From contig DATDLN010000048.1 of NCBI GenBank assembly GCA_036519295.1, positions 1 to 49,591 of the forward strand: DNA of 49,591 nucleotides. Direction: 5' to 3'. The notes under the pieces are model-generated. The model saw only the letters and a list, made by a program, of their open reading frames with translations. It did not search any database and was not told where the DNA came from. This DNA is from JACVRW01 sp036519295 (GTDB lineage Bacteria > Actinomycetota > Thermoleophilia > Solirubrobacterales > Thermoleophilaceae). This document shows positions 40,253-47,834 of the stretch, in pieces. Position 1 is the stretch's first letter, and every line of letters starts with the position of its first letter. Made by a program: the position numbers and the translations under genes.

Positions 40253-42519
40253 TCGCTGCGCTCGCGTTCCCGATCCCGGTCGCGGTCGCGGTCGCGCGGC
40301 CGCCTGTCGCGGCCGCGGCCGTCGCGCCTGCCGCGGCCGTTGCCGCGGTCGCCGCGCGGGCCCTTGTCGCCCGTGCCCATCGCCGCGAGCTCCTCGGCCG
40401 ACTTGCCCTCGATCTCGGGGTCGTCGACGAGGCGCAGCCCGATACGGCCCCGCTCGCGGTCGACCTCGACCACCTTGACGTGGAGCTCGTCGCCGCGGTT
40501 CACGACCTCCTCGACCGTGTTCGGGCGCTTGCCCGGCGCGATGTTGGAGATGTGAATCAGGCCGTCGGTGCCCTTCGCCAGCTCGACGAAGGCGCCGAAG
40601 GTCGTGGTCTTCACCACCTTGCCGGTGAACTCGTCGCCGACCTCGACCTCCTTGGTCATCTGACGGATCCGGTCGACGAGCGCGTCGCCCTGATCGCCCG
40701 TCTGGGCGTAGATGCGGACCGTGCCGTCGTCGTCGATGTCGATCTGGGCGTCGTATTCCTCGGACAGCGCCCGGATCGTCTCGCCGCCCTTGCCGATGAC
40801 CGCCCCGATCTTCTCGGTGTCGATCTGGATCTGCGAGATCCGAGGCGCGAACGGCGACAGCTCGGCTCGCGGCTCCGCGATCGCGTCGCGCATCTTGCCG
40901 AGGATCGTCATGCGCGCGTCCCGCGCCTGGGCGAGCGCGTCGCGCAGGATGTCGAAGGTCACACCCGCGATCTTGATGTCCATCTGCAGGGCGGTGATGC
41001 CGTCGGAGGTGCCGGCGACCTTGAAGTCCATGTCGCCGAGGTGGTCCTCCATGCCCGCGATGTCGGTCAGGACGATGTAGTCGTCGCCCTCCTTGACGAG
41101 CCCCATCGCCACGCCCGCCACCGGCGTCTTGATCGGCACGCCGGCGTCCATCAGCGAGAGCGTCGAGCCGCACACCGAGGCCATCGACGACGACCCGTTG
41201 GACTCGAGGATGTCCGAGACCACGCGGATCGTGTAGGGGAACTCGTCGATCTTCGGCACGACGGGCACGAGCGCCCGCTCGGCAAGCGCCCCGTGGCCGA
41301 TGTCGCGCCGCTTCGGGCCGCGCATGAAGCCGGCCTCGCCCACCGAGAAGGGCGGGAAGTTGTAGTGGTGGAAGTAGTGCTTGGCCTCCAGGAGGCCCAG
41401 CGTGTCGAGGCGCATCTCCTCGCGCGTCGTGCCGAGCGCGACGACGGAGAAGGCCTGGGTCTGGCCGCGGGTGAAGATCGCCGAGCCGTGCGTGCGCGGC
41501 GCGGGATGCACCTCGATCCAGATGTCGCGGATCTCGTCGGCCGCCCGGCCGTCGGGACGCTTCTTCTCGACGGCGATCCGCCGGCGGATGATGTCCTTCT
41601 CCAGCCGGTCGAACGCGAGCTGAACCGCCGCGCGGCGCTCCCTGTACGCCTCCGGGTCGGCCTCGGGATCGCCGGAGAGGGCCTCGATGGTCTCCTCCTC
41701 GACCCGATTGGTCGCGTCCTGGCGCTCGAGCTTGTCGGCTACCTGGGTGGCCTCCTCGAGCGCGGGGCCGAAGCGCTCCTGCACCTCGCGCAGGAGGGCC
41801 GCGTCGACCTGCGGCGGCGTGACCTCGATCTTCTCCTTACCTGCCTGCTTGCGCAGCTCGTGCTGCGCCTCGCAGAGCCGCTTGATCTCGGCGTGAGCGA
41901 TGTCGAGAGCGTCGAGGATCTCGGCCTCGGTGATCTCGCTGGCGCCTGCCTCGACCATCAGGATGGCCTCCTCGGTGCCGGCGACCACGAGGTCGAGCGG
42001 CGACTCGAGCAGCCATACCTCGTCGGGGTTGACGAGGAAGTTGCCCTCCGCGTCCTGGCCGATGCGCACGGCTCCCACGGGCGCGGGGAAGGGGATGTCG
42101 GAGACCATCAGCGCGGCACTCGTGCCGTTCATGGCAAGCACGTCGTAGGGATGCTCGTGGTCGACCGACATCGGTATCGAGACCAGCTGGGTCTCGCGCG
42201 TCCAGCCTTTGGGAAAGAGCGGCCGCAGGGGTCGGTCGATCATCCGCGCGGTCAGTGTGGCCTTCTCGCCGGCGCGGCCCTCGCGCCGGAAGAAGCTGCC
42301 CGGGATCTTGCCCGCGGCGTACATGCGCTCCTCCACGTCAACGGTCAGCGGGAGGAAGTCGACCTCGCGCGGAGCGCCGGCGGTTGCGGTGCACAGCACC
42401 ATCGTCTCCCCCGCGGTGACGACCACCGCGCCGCTCGCCTGCTTGGCGAGCTTGCCGGTCTCGAATTGGATCGAGTCTCCGCCGATCTCAAGCGAGACCC
42501 GGCTAACTGCATCAGTCAT
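40249..42519 (-). CDS. pnp: polynucleotide phosphorylase
   Basis: The 756-residue 3'-to-5' phosphorolytic exoribonuclease has two RNase PH cores with the helical domain between (LPLTVDVEERMYAAGKIPGS; RPDGRAADEIRDIWIEVHPA; FPYTIRVVSDILESNGSSSM). Next come a KH domain (KIGAVIGKGGETIRALSEEY), an S1 domain (GDEFTGKVVKTTTFGAFVEL) and an Arg/Asp/Gly-rich tail of about 40 residues made of RD dipeptide repeats. The tail could bind RNA or RNase partners. The ATG at 42519 overlaps the stop of an upstream small ORF. Confidence 0.97.
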   Translation of the reverse strand: MTDAVSRVSLEIGGDSIQFETGKLAKQASGAVVVTAGETMVLCTATAGAPREVDFLPLTVDVEERMYAAGKIPGSFFRREGRAGEKATLTARMIDRPLRPLFPKGWTRETQLVSIPMSVDHEHPYDVLAMNGTSAALMVSDIPFPAPVGAVRIGQDAEGNFLVNPDEVWLLESPLDLVVAGTEEAILMVEAGASEITEAEILDALDIAHAEIKRLCEAQHELRKQAGKEKIEVTPPQVDAALLREVQERFGPALEEATQVADKLERQDATNRVEEETIEALSGDPEADPEAYRERRAAVQLAFDRLEKDIIRRRIAVEKKRPDGRAADEIRDIWIEVHPAPRTHGSAIFTRGQTQAFSVVALGTTREEMRLDTLGLLEAKHYFHHYNFPPFSVGEAGFMRGPKRRDIGHGALAERALVPVVPKIDEFPYTIRVVSDILESNGSSSMASVCGSTLSLMDAGVPIKTPVAGVAMGLVKEGDDYIVLTDIAGMEDHLGDMDFKVAGTSDGITALQMDIKIAGVTFDILRDALAQARDARMTILGKMRDAIAEPRAELSPFAPRISQIQIDTEKIGAVIGKGGETIRALSEEYDAQIDIDDDGTVRIYAQTGDQGDALVDRIRQMTKEVEVGDEFTGKVVKTTTFGAFVELAKGTDGLIHISNIAPGKRPNTVEEVVNRGDELHVKVVEVDRERGRIGLRLVDDPEIEGKSAEELAAMGTGDKGPRGDRGNGRGRRDGRGRDRRPRDRDRDRDRERERSE

Positions 42520-42596
42520 GTGCTTCCTTTCCGCCGCAGCGCAAGCTTGGCTTGCATTCCGGCGTAATCAAGCCGCCTCCGGTTGGCGGCGATCAT
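42516..42596 (-). CDS. 26-residue leader ORF coupled to pnp
   Basis: ATG 42596 is preceded by GAGAGG at a distance of five bases. The frame reads MIAANRRRLDYAGMQAKLAL then RRKGST and ends in a TGA that overlaps the pnp ATG (ATGA). It is rich in Arg and Lys. The DNA contains two stem-loops, GCCGCC/GGCGGC (about 42572-42590) and GCAAGC/GCTTGC (about 42541-42555), the second close to the pnp ribosome-binding site GGAAAGGAAGC. A leader that couples pnp translation to its own is plausible. I do not recognise a homologue. Confidence 0.5.
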   Translation of the reverse strand: MIAANRRRLDYAGMQAKLALRRKGST

Positions 42597-42640
42597 GTGT
42601 ACCTCTCGATAAGGAACGCGTTCGATGCTAGCAGCGAGCC

Positions 42641-43150
42641 TCAGCGGAACCGCTCCAGAAAAGGGCCGGAGGGCACGCCGGGGTGAGCCACGCCGTCCAC
42701 GAACTGCGTCGGCGTGGTGGCCACGCCGGCCCTGATCCCACTCTGGAAATCGCGCTCGACTCGCTTCGCCACCGGCTCCGAGCGCCGGTCCGCCTCGAAG
42801 CGCTCCAGATCCAGACCGAGCTCCCGGGCGCGTTCCCACAGGTGGGGATCGTCGATGTGCGCCTGATCCTCGAGCAGCGAGTCGTGCATCTCCCAGAAGC
42901 GGCCCTGCAGGCCGGCCGCCTCGGCGGCCTGGGCGAGCGCTCGGGTGCGCGGGTGCTTCGACTTCACCGGGAAGTGCCGGAACACGCGCGTGATCGGAAG
43001 CTGGTCGAGGATCCGATGCGCTCGCGCGCAGTACGGACATTCGAGGTCTGCGTACTCGATCACGAGGGGCCCGGCGCCCCGGACGTGGTCGCCCGGCCCG
43101 GGCTTAGGCGGCGGCGAGCTGGTCCAGCGCGTCGAAGATGAGGTTTGCAC
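42641..43150 (-). CDS. DsbA-like thioredoxin-fold protein
   Basis: The 169-residue protein has a CPYC active site (EYADLECPYCARAHRILDQL), a helical insertion and a cis-Pro loop (VATTPTQFVDGVAHPG), as in DsbA/Thioredoxin_4 members. It lacks a signal peptide, so it acts in the cytoplasm. The ATG at 43150 overlaps the peroxiredoxin by 47 bases in another frame; no later start gives a complete first strand. Together with the upstream peroxiredoxin it forms a small redox pair, possibly as its reductase. Confidence 0.85.
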   Translation of the reverse strand: MQTSSSTRWTSSPPPKPGPGDHVRGAGPLVIEYADLECPYCARAHRILDQLPITRVFRHFPVKSKHPRTRALAQAAEAAGLQGRFWEMHDSLLEDQAHIDDPHLWERARELGLDLERFEADRRSEPVAKRVERDFQSGIRAGVATTPTQFVDGVAHPGVPSGPFLERFR

Positions 43151-43565
43151 CCGGAACCTCGAGCGGCGGCGATAGGTACGACCAGGCGACCTTTCCGTCG
43201 GGCGCCACCAGGAAGAGCGCCCGCGCGGCGACCCCGTGCTCGTCGGACCAGACGCCGTACCTCTTGGCGACCTCGCCCTTGGGGTGGAAGTCGGCGAGTA
43301 GTGGGATCGAGACGCCGAGCTGCTGCTGGAAGGCGCTGTGGCAGAAGGCGCCGTCCACCGAGATGCCGACCATGGTCGCGCCCTGCTGCTCGAGCTGTGG
43401 GAGCACCTCTTGGTAGACGCTCAGCTGGTCGGTGCAGACTGGGCTGAAGTCGGCCGGATAGAACACCAGCACCACCGTCCGGCCGCTGAAGTCCGACAGC
43501 GAGACCTCGGTGCCGTCCTGATCGGGGAGCGTGAAGTCCGGCGCCGGCGTGCCGGGCTCGATCAT
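43104..43565 (-). CDS. peroxiredoxin (AhpE/BCP type)
   Basis: This 153-residue thiol peroxidase has peroxidatic Cys44 in YPADFSPVCTDQLSVY (family P-x-x-x-T/S-x-x-C) and the Arg-bearing region near AARALFLVAPDGKVAW. A second Cys75 (DGAFCHSAF) could resolve the sulfenic acid, or the partner could be the adjacent DsbA-like protein. It starts four bases from the rpsO stop (overlap) and precedes the DsbA-like gene. The pair lies between rpsO and pnp, which are usually direct neighbours. Confidence 0.92.
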   Translation of the reverse strand: MIEPGTPAPDFTLPDQDGTEVSLSDFSGRTVVLVFYPADFSPVCTDQLSVYQEVLPQLEQQGATMVGISVDGAFCHSAFQQQLGVSIPLLADFHPKGEVAKRYGVWSDEHGVAARALFLVAPDGKVAWSYLSPPLEVPGANLIFDALDQLAAA

Positions 43566-43831
43566 CGCCGCAGGCCGAGCTCCCGAATCAACGACCGGTA
43601 GCGGTCGATGTCGGCGCGCTGCAGGTACTTGAGCAACCTGCGTCGCTTGCCGACGAGCATCAGAAGGCCGCGCCGCGAGTGGTGATCCTTGCGGTGCTCG
43701 CGCAGATGCTGGGTGAGATCGTTGATGCGCGCGGTCAGGAGCGCCACCTGGACCTCGGTGGAGCCGGTGTCGGCATCGCCGCGCCCGAACTGGGAGACGA
43801 TGTCGCGCTTTGCCTCTGCGGTCAGCGTCAT
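43562..43831 (-). CDS. rpsO: 30S ribosomal protein S15
   Basis: The 89-residue protein matches S15: LTAEAKRDIVSQFGRGDADT, GSTEVQVALLTARINDLTQH, LREHRKDHHSRRGLLMLVGK, RRRLLKYLQRADIDRYRSLI. It binds 16S rRNA helix 22. The length is exactly that of the family. It lies 129 bases downstream of ribF and overlaps the peroxiredoxin start. Confidence 0.98.
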   Translation of the reverse strand: MTLTAEAKRDIVSQFGRGDADTGSTEVQVALLTARINDLTQHLREHRKDHHSRRGLLMLVGKRRRLLKYLQRADIDRYRSLIRELGLRR

Positions 43832-43960
43832 TCGGCGGAAAACCGTAGCAGGCGGTTAGTGGCCGTCTCTCGGCAGGCTTGGCGGCACTGCGGGCCGCGC
43901 TGGGGCAGCCCGGGCGCGGCCGGCGGCGCCGACCACCCGGCGAGTGCCAGCGCCCAGCCG

Positions 43961-44860
43961 CTACGACGCCGCCGCCGGATAGCGCGTCGTCTCGCAGATC
44001 TCGCGCGCCTCCACGATGTCCCGCCGCATCTGCTCGACCAAAGCCTCCACCGACTCGAAGCGCTTCTCGCCGCGCATCCGCTCGATGAACGCGATGCGGA
44101 CGTTCTGGCCGTAGAGGTCGCCGTCGAAGCCGATCAGGTGGGCCTCGACGAGCAGGCCGCGGCCGGTCTCGAAGGTCGGGCGGACGCCGACGTTCACCGC
44201 CGCCGGATAGCCGTGTGCCCAGGCCGCGTAGACGCCGTGCCCGGGACAGACGAGCGCGTCGTCCGGCACGATGTTCGCGGTCGGGACCCCCAGCTCGCGG
44301 CCGCGACGGTCGCCGACCACCACCTCGCCCTCGAACAGGAACGGGCCGCCCAGGAACTCCGCCGCGTGCTGCACGTCGCCGGCGGCAACGAGACCGCGGA
44401 TGTGGCTCGACGAGACCGTCTCGCCGGACACCTCCACGAGCGGGACCACTCGCGTCTCGAACTCCGGCCGGGAGCGGAGGAAGTCGGGCGTGCCCTTCGC
44501 GGCCTTGCCGAAGCGGAAGTTCTCTCCCACCGACACGCGCTCGGCGCCAAGCCGGCCGGCCAGGATGTCGACCGCGAACTGCTCCGGGCTGAGCGCAGCG
44601 AACTCGCGGTCGAACGGGATCATCACGAGCTCCTCAACGCCGAGGCCGGCGATCAGGTCACGCTTGATGTTGAAGGGCGTGAGCAGCTTGGGCGTGGCCT
44701 CCGGATGCAGGATCGCGAGCGGATGCGGCTCGAAGGTGAGAACGGTGTCGCCGCCGCGGATGACCTCGCGGTGGCCCAGATGGACGCCGTCGAAGGTGCC
44801 GATCGCGACGTTGCGCCGACCGGAGCCGGGCTCGACCTCGGGAAGCGGAGTGACCTTCAT
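43961..44860 (-). CDS. ribF: bifunctional riboflavin kinase/FAD synthetase
   Basis: The 299-residue enzyme makes FMN and FAD. The adenylyltransferase domain has VAIGTFDGVHLGHREVIRG, TFEPHPLAI and the VSVGENFRFGKAAKG / VSSSHIRGLVAAGDV motifs. The kinase domain has GVPTANIVPDDALVCPGHGV and ERMRGEKRFESVEALVEQM. The segment after the GTFDGVH motif is about 13-15 residues shorter than usual (LGHREVIRGGDTVLTFEPHP), as seen in some actinobacteria. The ATG at 44860 overlaps the truB stop. Confidence 0.95.
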   Translation of the reverse strand: MKVTPLPEVEPGSGRRNVAIGTFDGVHLGHREVIRGGDTVLTFEPHPLAILHPEATPKLLTPFNIKRDLIAGLGVEELVMIPFDREFAALSPEQFAVDILAGRLGAERVSVGENFRFGKAAKGTPDFLRSRPEFETRVVPLVEVSGETVSSSHIRGLVAAGDVQHAAEFLGGPFLFEGEVVVGDRRGRELGVPTANIVPDDALVCPGHGVYAAWAHGYPAAVNVGVRPTFETGRGLLVEAHLIGFDGDLYGQNVRIAFIERMRGEKRFESVEALVEQMRRDIVEAREICETTRYPAAAS

Positions 44861-45660
44861 CGAGGCGCGAACACTACGACGGGCTGGAGCTCGCGACCTC
44901 GTTCCTCCCCCACGGCCAGCACCTCGCCCTCGCGGGTCAGGCGGACGGGACCGCTCTCGTCCGCGGCGGCGGCGACCCGCCGCCCGTGCCTGACGGCGGC
45001 GGCCTCCTCCTCGGAGAGTCGGCGCTCGGGCAGGAAGGCGAGGGCCTCGCTCAGCGGCACGAGCCGCTCGGGATCCGCGTCCTCGATGCTGAACGGGCCG
45101 ATCGCGGTTCGCTCGAGCTCCTCGCAGTATGCGTCCCCGAGCTCGGCGACCAGGCTGCGGACATAGGTGCCGGCGGAGCACTCGATCTCGAACTCCGCCC
45201 GCTCGCCCTCGTGCCAGAGCAGCTCGGCCCGGTACACCTGCACCGCCCGGGCGGCGAGGTCGGGGGCCGAGCCGGTGCGAGCCAGCTCGTACGCCCGCCG
45301 CCCGCCGACTCTCACCGCGGAGTACGCGGGAGGGCGCTGCATGAGCTCCCCGCTCGGCAGCTCGAGCCGCTCGGGCAGGCGGCCCGTGCGCTCGAGCTTC
45401 CCGTCGCGATCGCCCGTGTCGGACACCCAGCCCAGCCTCGCGACGGCGCGGTACGTCTTGGGCAGTCCCATCAGGAAGCGCTGGGCGCGCGTCGCGCGCC
45501 CGACCAGCACCAGCAGCAGCCCGGTCGCGAACGGATCGAGGGTGCCGGCGTGGCCCACCTTGGTGCCGCGCGGCAGCTCGCGCCGGACCGAGGCGACGAC
45601 GTCGTGAGAGGTGACCCCTGCCGGTTTTCGGTGGAGCAGGACGCCCGAGCGCTCGGCCAC
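44857..45660 (-). CDS. truB: tRNA pseudouridine(55) synthase
   Basis: The 267-residue enzyme modifies U55 of tRNA. It has HRKPAGVTSHDVVASVRREL, catalytic Asp42 in KVGHAGTLDPFATGLLLVLV, the KTYRAVARLGWVSDTGDRDG strand and CSAGTYVRSLVAELGDAYCE. The GTG at 45660 gives the usual start. It lies four bases after nrnA and overlaps ribF. Confidence 0.96.
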   Translation of the reverse strand: MAERSGVLLHRKPAGVTSHDVVASVRRELPRGTKVGHAGTLDPFATGLLLVLVGRATRAQRFLMGLPKTYRAVARLGWVSDTGDRDGKLERTGRLPERLELPSGELMQRPPAYSAVRVGGRRAYELARTGSAPDLAARAVQVYRAELLWHEGERAEFEIECSAGTYVRSLVAELGDAYCEELERTAIGPFSIEDADPERLVPLSEALAFLPERRLSEEEAAAVRHGRRVAAAADESGPVRLTREGEVLAVGEERGRELQPVVVFAPR

Positions 45661-45664
45661 CTGG

Positions 45665-46687
45665 CTAGCCGGCGAGCTGCTGGCGCACCAGCTCGCGGAG
45701 CCTCTCCACGAGCTCGGGGTACGGCATCGCGGTGGAGAAGCCCGCTGCCTGCGGGTGGCCACCGCCGCCGAACTCGCGCGCTACCCGCGACACGTCCACG
45801 CGGGCGTCGGTCGCTCGCAGGCTGACCTTGCGCATCCCCTCGCGCTCCTCGGAGAGCAGTTCTCGAACCAGCACTGCAACGGCGGTGCCCTCGACGGCCC
45901 GCATGTGGTCGACCACTCCCTCGGAGTCGGTCTCGAGGGCACCGGTCTCCTCGTAGTCGCCCTTGGTCAGGTGCGCGATCGTGATCGCGCCGTCCTCGTG
46001 GCGCTCGACGGAGGCCAGCGCCCGCTCGAGCAGGTGGAGCCTGCGCAGCGGCAGGTCTTCGTAGAGCCGCCGGTACACCTGGTGCGGCTCGACGCCCGCC
46101 TCGATCAGTTCGGCGGCCATGCGGTGCGCATCCGCGGTGGTGTTCTCGTACATGAAGCGGCCGGTGTCGGTTACGAGCCCGGTGTAGAGGGCGTCCGCGA
46201 TCCGAGGTGTGATCTCTGCCTCGACCTCCTTGGCGATTCGCCACACCATCTCCGCCGTGCAGGAGGCGACCGGGCAGACGTAGTTGACCGTACCGAAGCG
46301 GGTGTTGTCGTGGTGGTGGTCGATGTTGAGGATGTGGAGACCGTCCGCCTGGAGGAAGTCGACAGGCATGCGGTCGATGTTGCCGCAGTCGAGGAAGATG
46401 ATCGTGCGCTCGGCCACATCGTCGGGCGGGGCGCCCACCAGCCGCGCATCGAAGGTCCAATTTCGGTACTCCCATGGCAGCGGGAACTCGTCCGGCGACA
46501 TGTACATCAGCGAGTCCTTGCCCAGCTGCTCGAGGATCCAGTGCATCGCCAGCAACGAGCCCAGGGCGTCGCCGTCCGGGTTTTCGTGAGTGGTGAGCAG
46601 GAACTTGTCGGCGTCGCGGATCTCCGCGACGACCTTGTCCTGCTCGCTCTGGAGCGCGGGCGGCGCGCTGTCCATCGGCGTCCTCAC
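45665..46687 (-). CDS. nrnA: DHH/DHHA1 nanoRNase / pAp phosphatase
   Basis: The 340-residue enzyme degrades 2-5-mer RNA and 3'-phosphoadenosine-5'-phosphate. The manganese motifs are TTHENPDGDALGSLLAMHWI, IFLDCGNIDRM, LNIDHHHDNTRFG and TGLVTDTGRFMYENT. The DHHA1 domain has GGGGHPQAAGFSTAM. The GTG at 46687 overlaps the rbfA stop. Its place between rbfA and truB is common in Gram-positive bacteria. Confidence 0.95.
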   Translation of the reverse strand: MRTPMDSAPPALQSEQDKVVAEIRDADKFLLTTHENPDGDALGSLLAMHWILEQLGKDSLMYMSPDEFPLPWEYRNWTFDARLVGAPPDDVAERTIIFLDCGNIDRMPVDFLQADGLHILNIDHHHDNTRFGTVNYVCPVASCTAEMVWRIAKEVEAEITPRIADALYTGLVTDTGRFMYENTTADAHRMAAELIEAGVEPHQVYRRLYEDLPLRRLHLLERALASVERHEDGAITIAHLTKGDYEETGALETDSEGVVDHMRAVEGTAVAVLVRELLSEEREGMRKVSLRATDARVDVSRVAREFGGGGHPQAAGFSTAMPYPELVERLRELVRQQLAG

Positions 46688-47022
46688 CGCTCCTCCTCGA
46701 GCAGCTCGGTGATCCGCATACCGCGGTCGATGGAGGCGTCGAAGACGAACTCGAGCGTCGGCGTGTGCTTCAGGCGCAGTTCGCCCGCGATCGACTGCTG
46801 CAGCAGGCCGTGCGCCGACGTGAGCCCGGCCAGCGTGTCGGCGCGCTCGGATTCGTCGCCGAGCACGCTCACATACACGCGGGCATGGCGCAGGTCGGTG
46901 CTGGTTTCGACTGAAGTCACTGTCACAAATCCAATGCGCGGGTCACTGAGACCCTCGGCTATCCGTGCCGACAGGACCTCTCGGACCGCCTCGTTCACTC
47001 TGCGCATGCGGTCGGCCGCCAT
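46684..47022 (-). CDS. rbfA: ribosome-binding factor A
   Basis: The 112-residue protein helps 16S rRNA maturation and 30S assembly. It reads MAADRMRRVNEAVREVLSAR, GLSDPRIGFVTVTSVETSTD, LRHARVYVSVLGDESERADT, and LRLKHTPTLEFVFDASIDRG. The ATG at 47022 gives the family start, although the frame is open further upstream. It lies five bases after the ylxP stop. Confidence 0.96.
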   Translation of the reverse strand: MAADRMRRVNEAVREVLSARIAEGLSDPRIGFVTVTSVETSTDLRHARVYVSVLGDESERADTLAGLTSAHGLLQQSIAGELRLKHTPTLEFVFDASIDRGMRITELLEEER

Positions 47023-47027
47023 CGTAG

Positions 47028-47333
47028 CTACCGCTCCAGCAGATCGGACGCAGATACAAGATGGCATTCCACAGTCGCCCCATCGGGAAACATCGCATCC
47101 ACGTAACGTTCGACACGCGCGCCCAACTCCCTCAAAGGTCCGGCCTCGCGTCCCACGAGAGCGGCGGTCAGCGTCGATCTCTGCCAGAGGTCGTGATGGT
47201 CGGTCTCGGCCACCGCGGCGCCGAAGCGTCGCTGCAGGTGGGCCTTGAGAGAGGAGAGCTCCTTCCTCTTTCCCTTGAGGCTCCCGTTGTCGGGGAAGTG
47301 CAGATGGATCTCGATCAGGCAGACGAACGCCAC
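47028..47333 (-). CDS. ylxP: DUF503 (YlxP-like) protein
   Basis: The 101-residue protein matches DUF503, found in nusA-infB-rbfA operons and believed to help ribosome assembly. It has VCLIEIHLHFPDNGSLKGKR, KELSSLKAHLQRRFGAAVAE and DLWQRSTLTAALVGREAGPL. The GTG at 47333 is the likely start. Because a GNAT gene on the other strand intervenes before infB, ylxP and the genes after it need their own promoter in the 42 bases up to 47375. Confidence 0.9.
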   Translation of the reverse strand: MAFVCLIEIHLHFPDNGSLKGKRKELSSLKAHLQRRFGAAVAETDHHDLWQRSTLTAALVGREAGPLRELGARVERYVDAMFPDGATVECHLVSASDLLER

Positions 47334-47375
47334 ACATCGACTATCGCACGCGTGACCGCGGGACCCGGTCGTACG

Positions 47376-47834
47376 ATGCGGCCGATGAGGATCCTCCGTC
47401 TCGCGCCCGGCGACGAGCACGTCGTCCTCGCCGGCGCCGACCTCTTCGACTCTCCACCGACGGAGGCCTGGACCGCCAGGTTCCTGTCGAGCGAGGGCCA
47501 TCACCTGTTCGTCGCGGTCGCCGATGACCACCCCATCGGCTTCGTCAGCGGCGTGGAGACGACCCATCCGGACAAGGGAACCGAGATGTTCATGTACGAG
47601 CTGTCCGTTCATCCGGACCATCGGCGCCGCGGCCTCGGCACAGCGCTCGTCGGAGCGCTCGCCGAGCTCGCCCGCGAGCGCGGCTGCTACGGCATGTGGG
47701 TGGGCACCGAGTCCGACAACGCCGCCGCACTCGCGACCTATCGCGCCGCGGGCGCCGCCTCTCCGGAGCCGTGCGTGACGCTGGCCTGGGCGTTTGGGGA
47801 GGCTGAAGACGGAGAGGGACGGGAGCGACGCTGA
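47376..47834 (+). CDS. GNAT acetyltransferase, AAC(3)-I-like
   Basis: The 152-residue protein has a GNAT fold: HHLFVAVADDHPIGFVSGVE, EMFMYELSVHPDHRRRGLGT (strand 4 and acetyl-CoA loop) and CYGMWVGTESDNAAALATYR, ending near YRAAGA. The layout resembles aminoglycoside 3-N-acetyltransferase I, but many such proteins act on other amines, so resistance should not be assumed. The start may be ATG 47376 or 47385. It lies head-on to infB, with the two stop codons adjacent. Confidence 0.88.
   Translation: MRPMRILRLAPGDEHVVLAGADLFDSPPTEAWTARFLSSEGHHLFVAVADDHPIGFVSGVETTHPDKGTEMFMYELSVHPDHRRRGLGTALVGALAELARERGCYGMWVGTESDNAAALATYRAAGAASPEPCVTLAWAFGEAEDGEGRERR

Noticed and set aside
40260..40340. GATCGCGGTCGCGGTCGC-type tandem repeats as a possible CRISPR or VNTR
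   Set aside because: They encode the Arg-Asp tail of PNPase in frame; there are no spacers of constant length.
40480..42567. 695-residue plus-strand open frame opposite pnp
   Set aside because: It mirrors the pnp coding sequence; the product is His/Arg/Leu/Asp-rich without domains.
44857..45762. 34-residue N-terminal extension of TruB from ATG 45762
   Set aside because: It overlaps nrnA, is Ser/Arg-rich and has no family similarity; the GTG at 45660 gives the normal TruB start.
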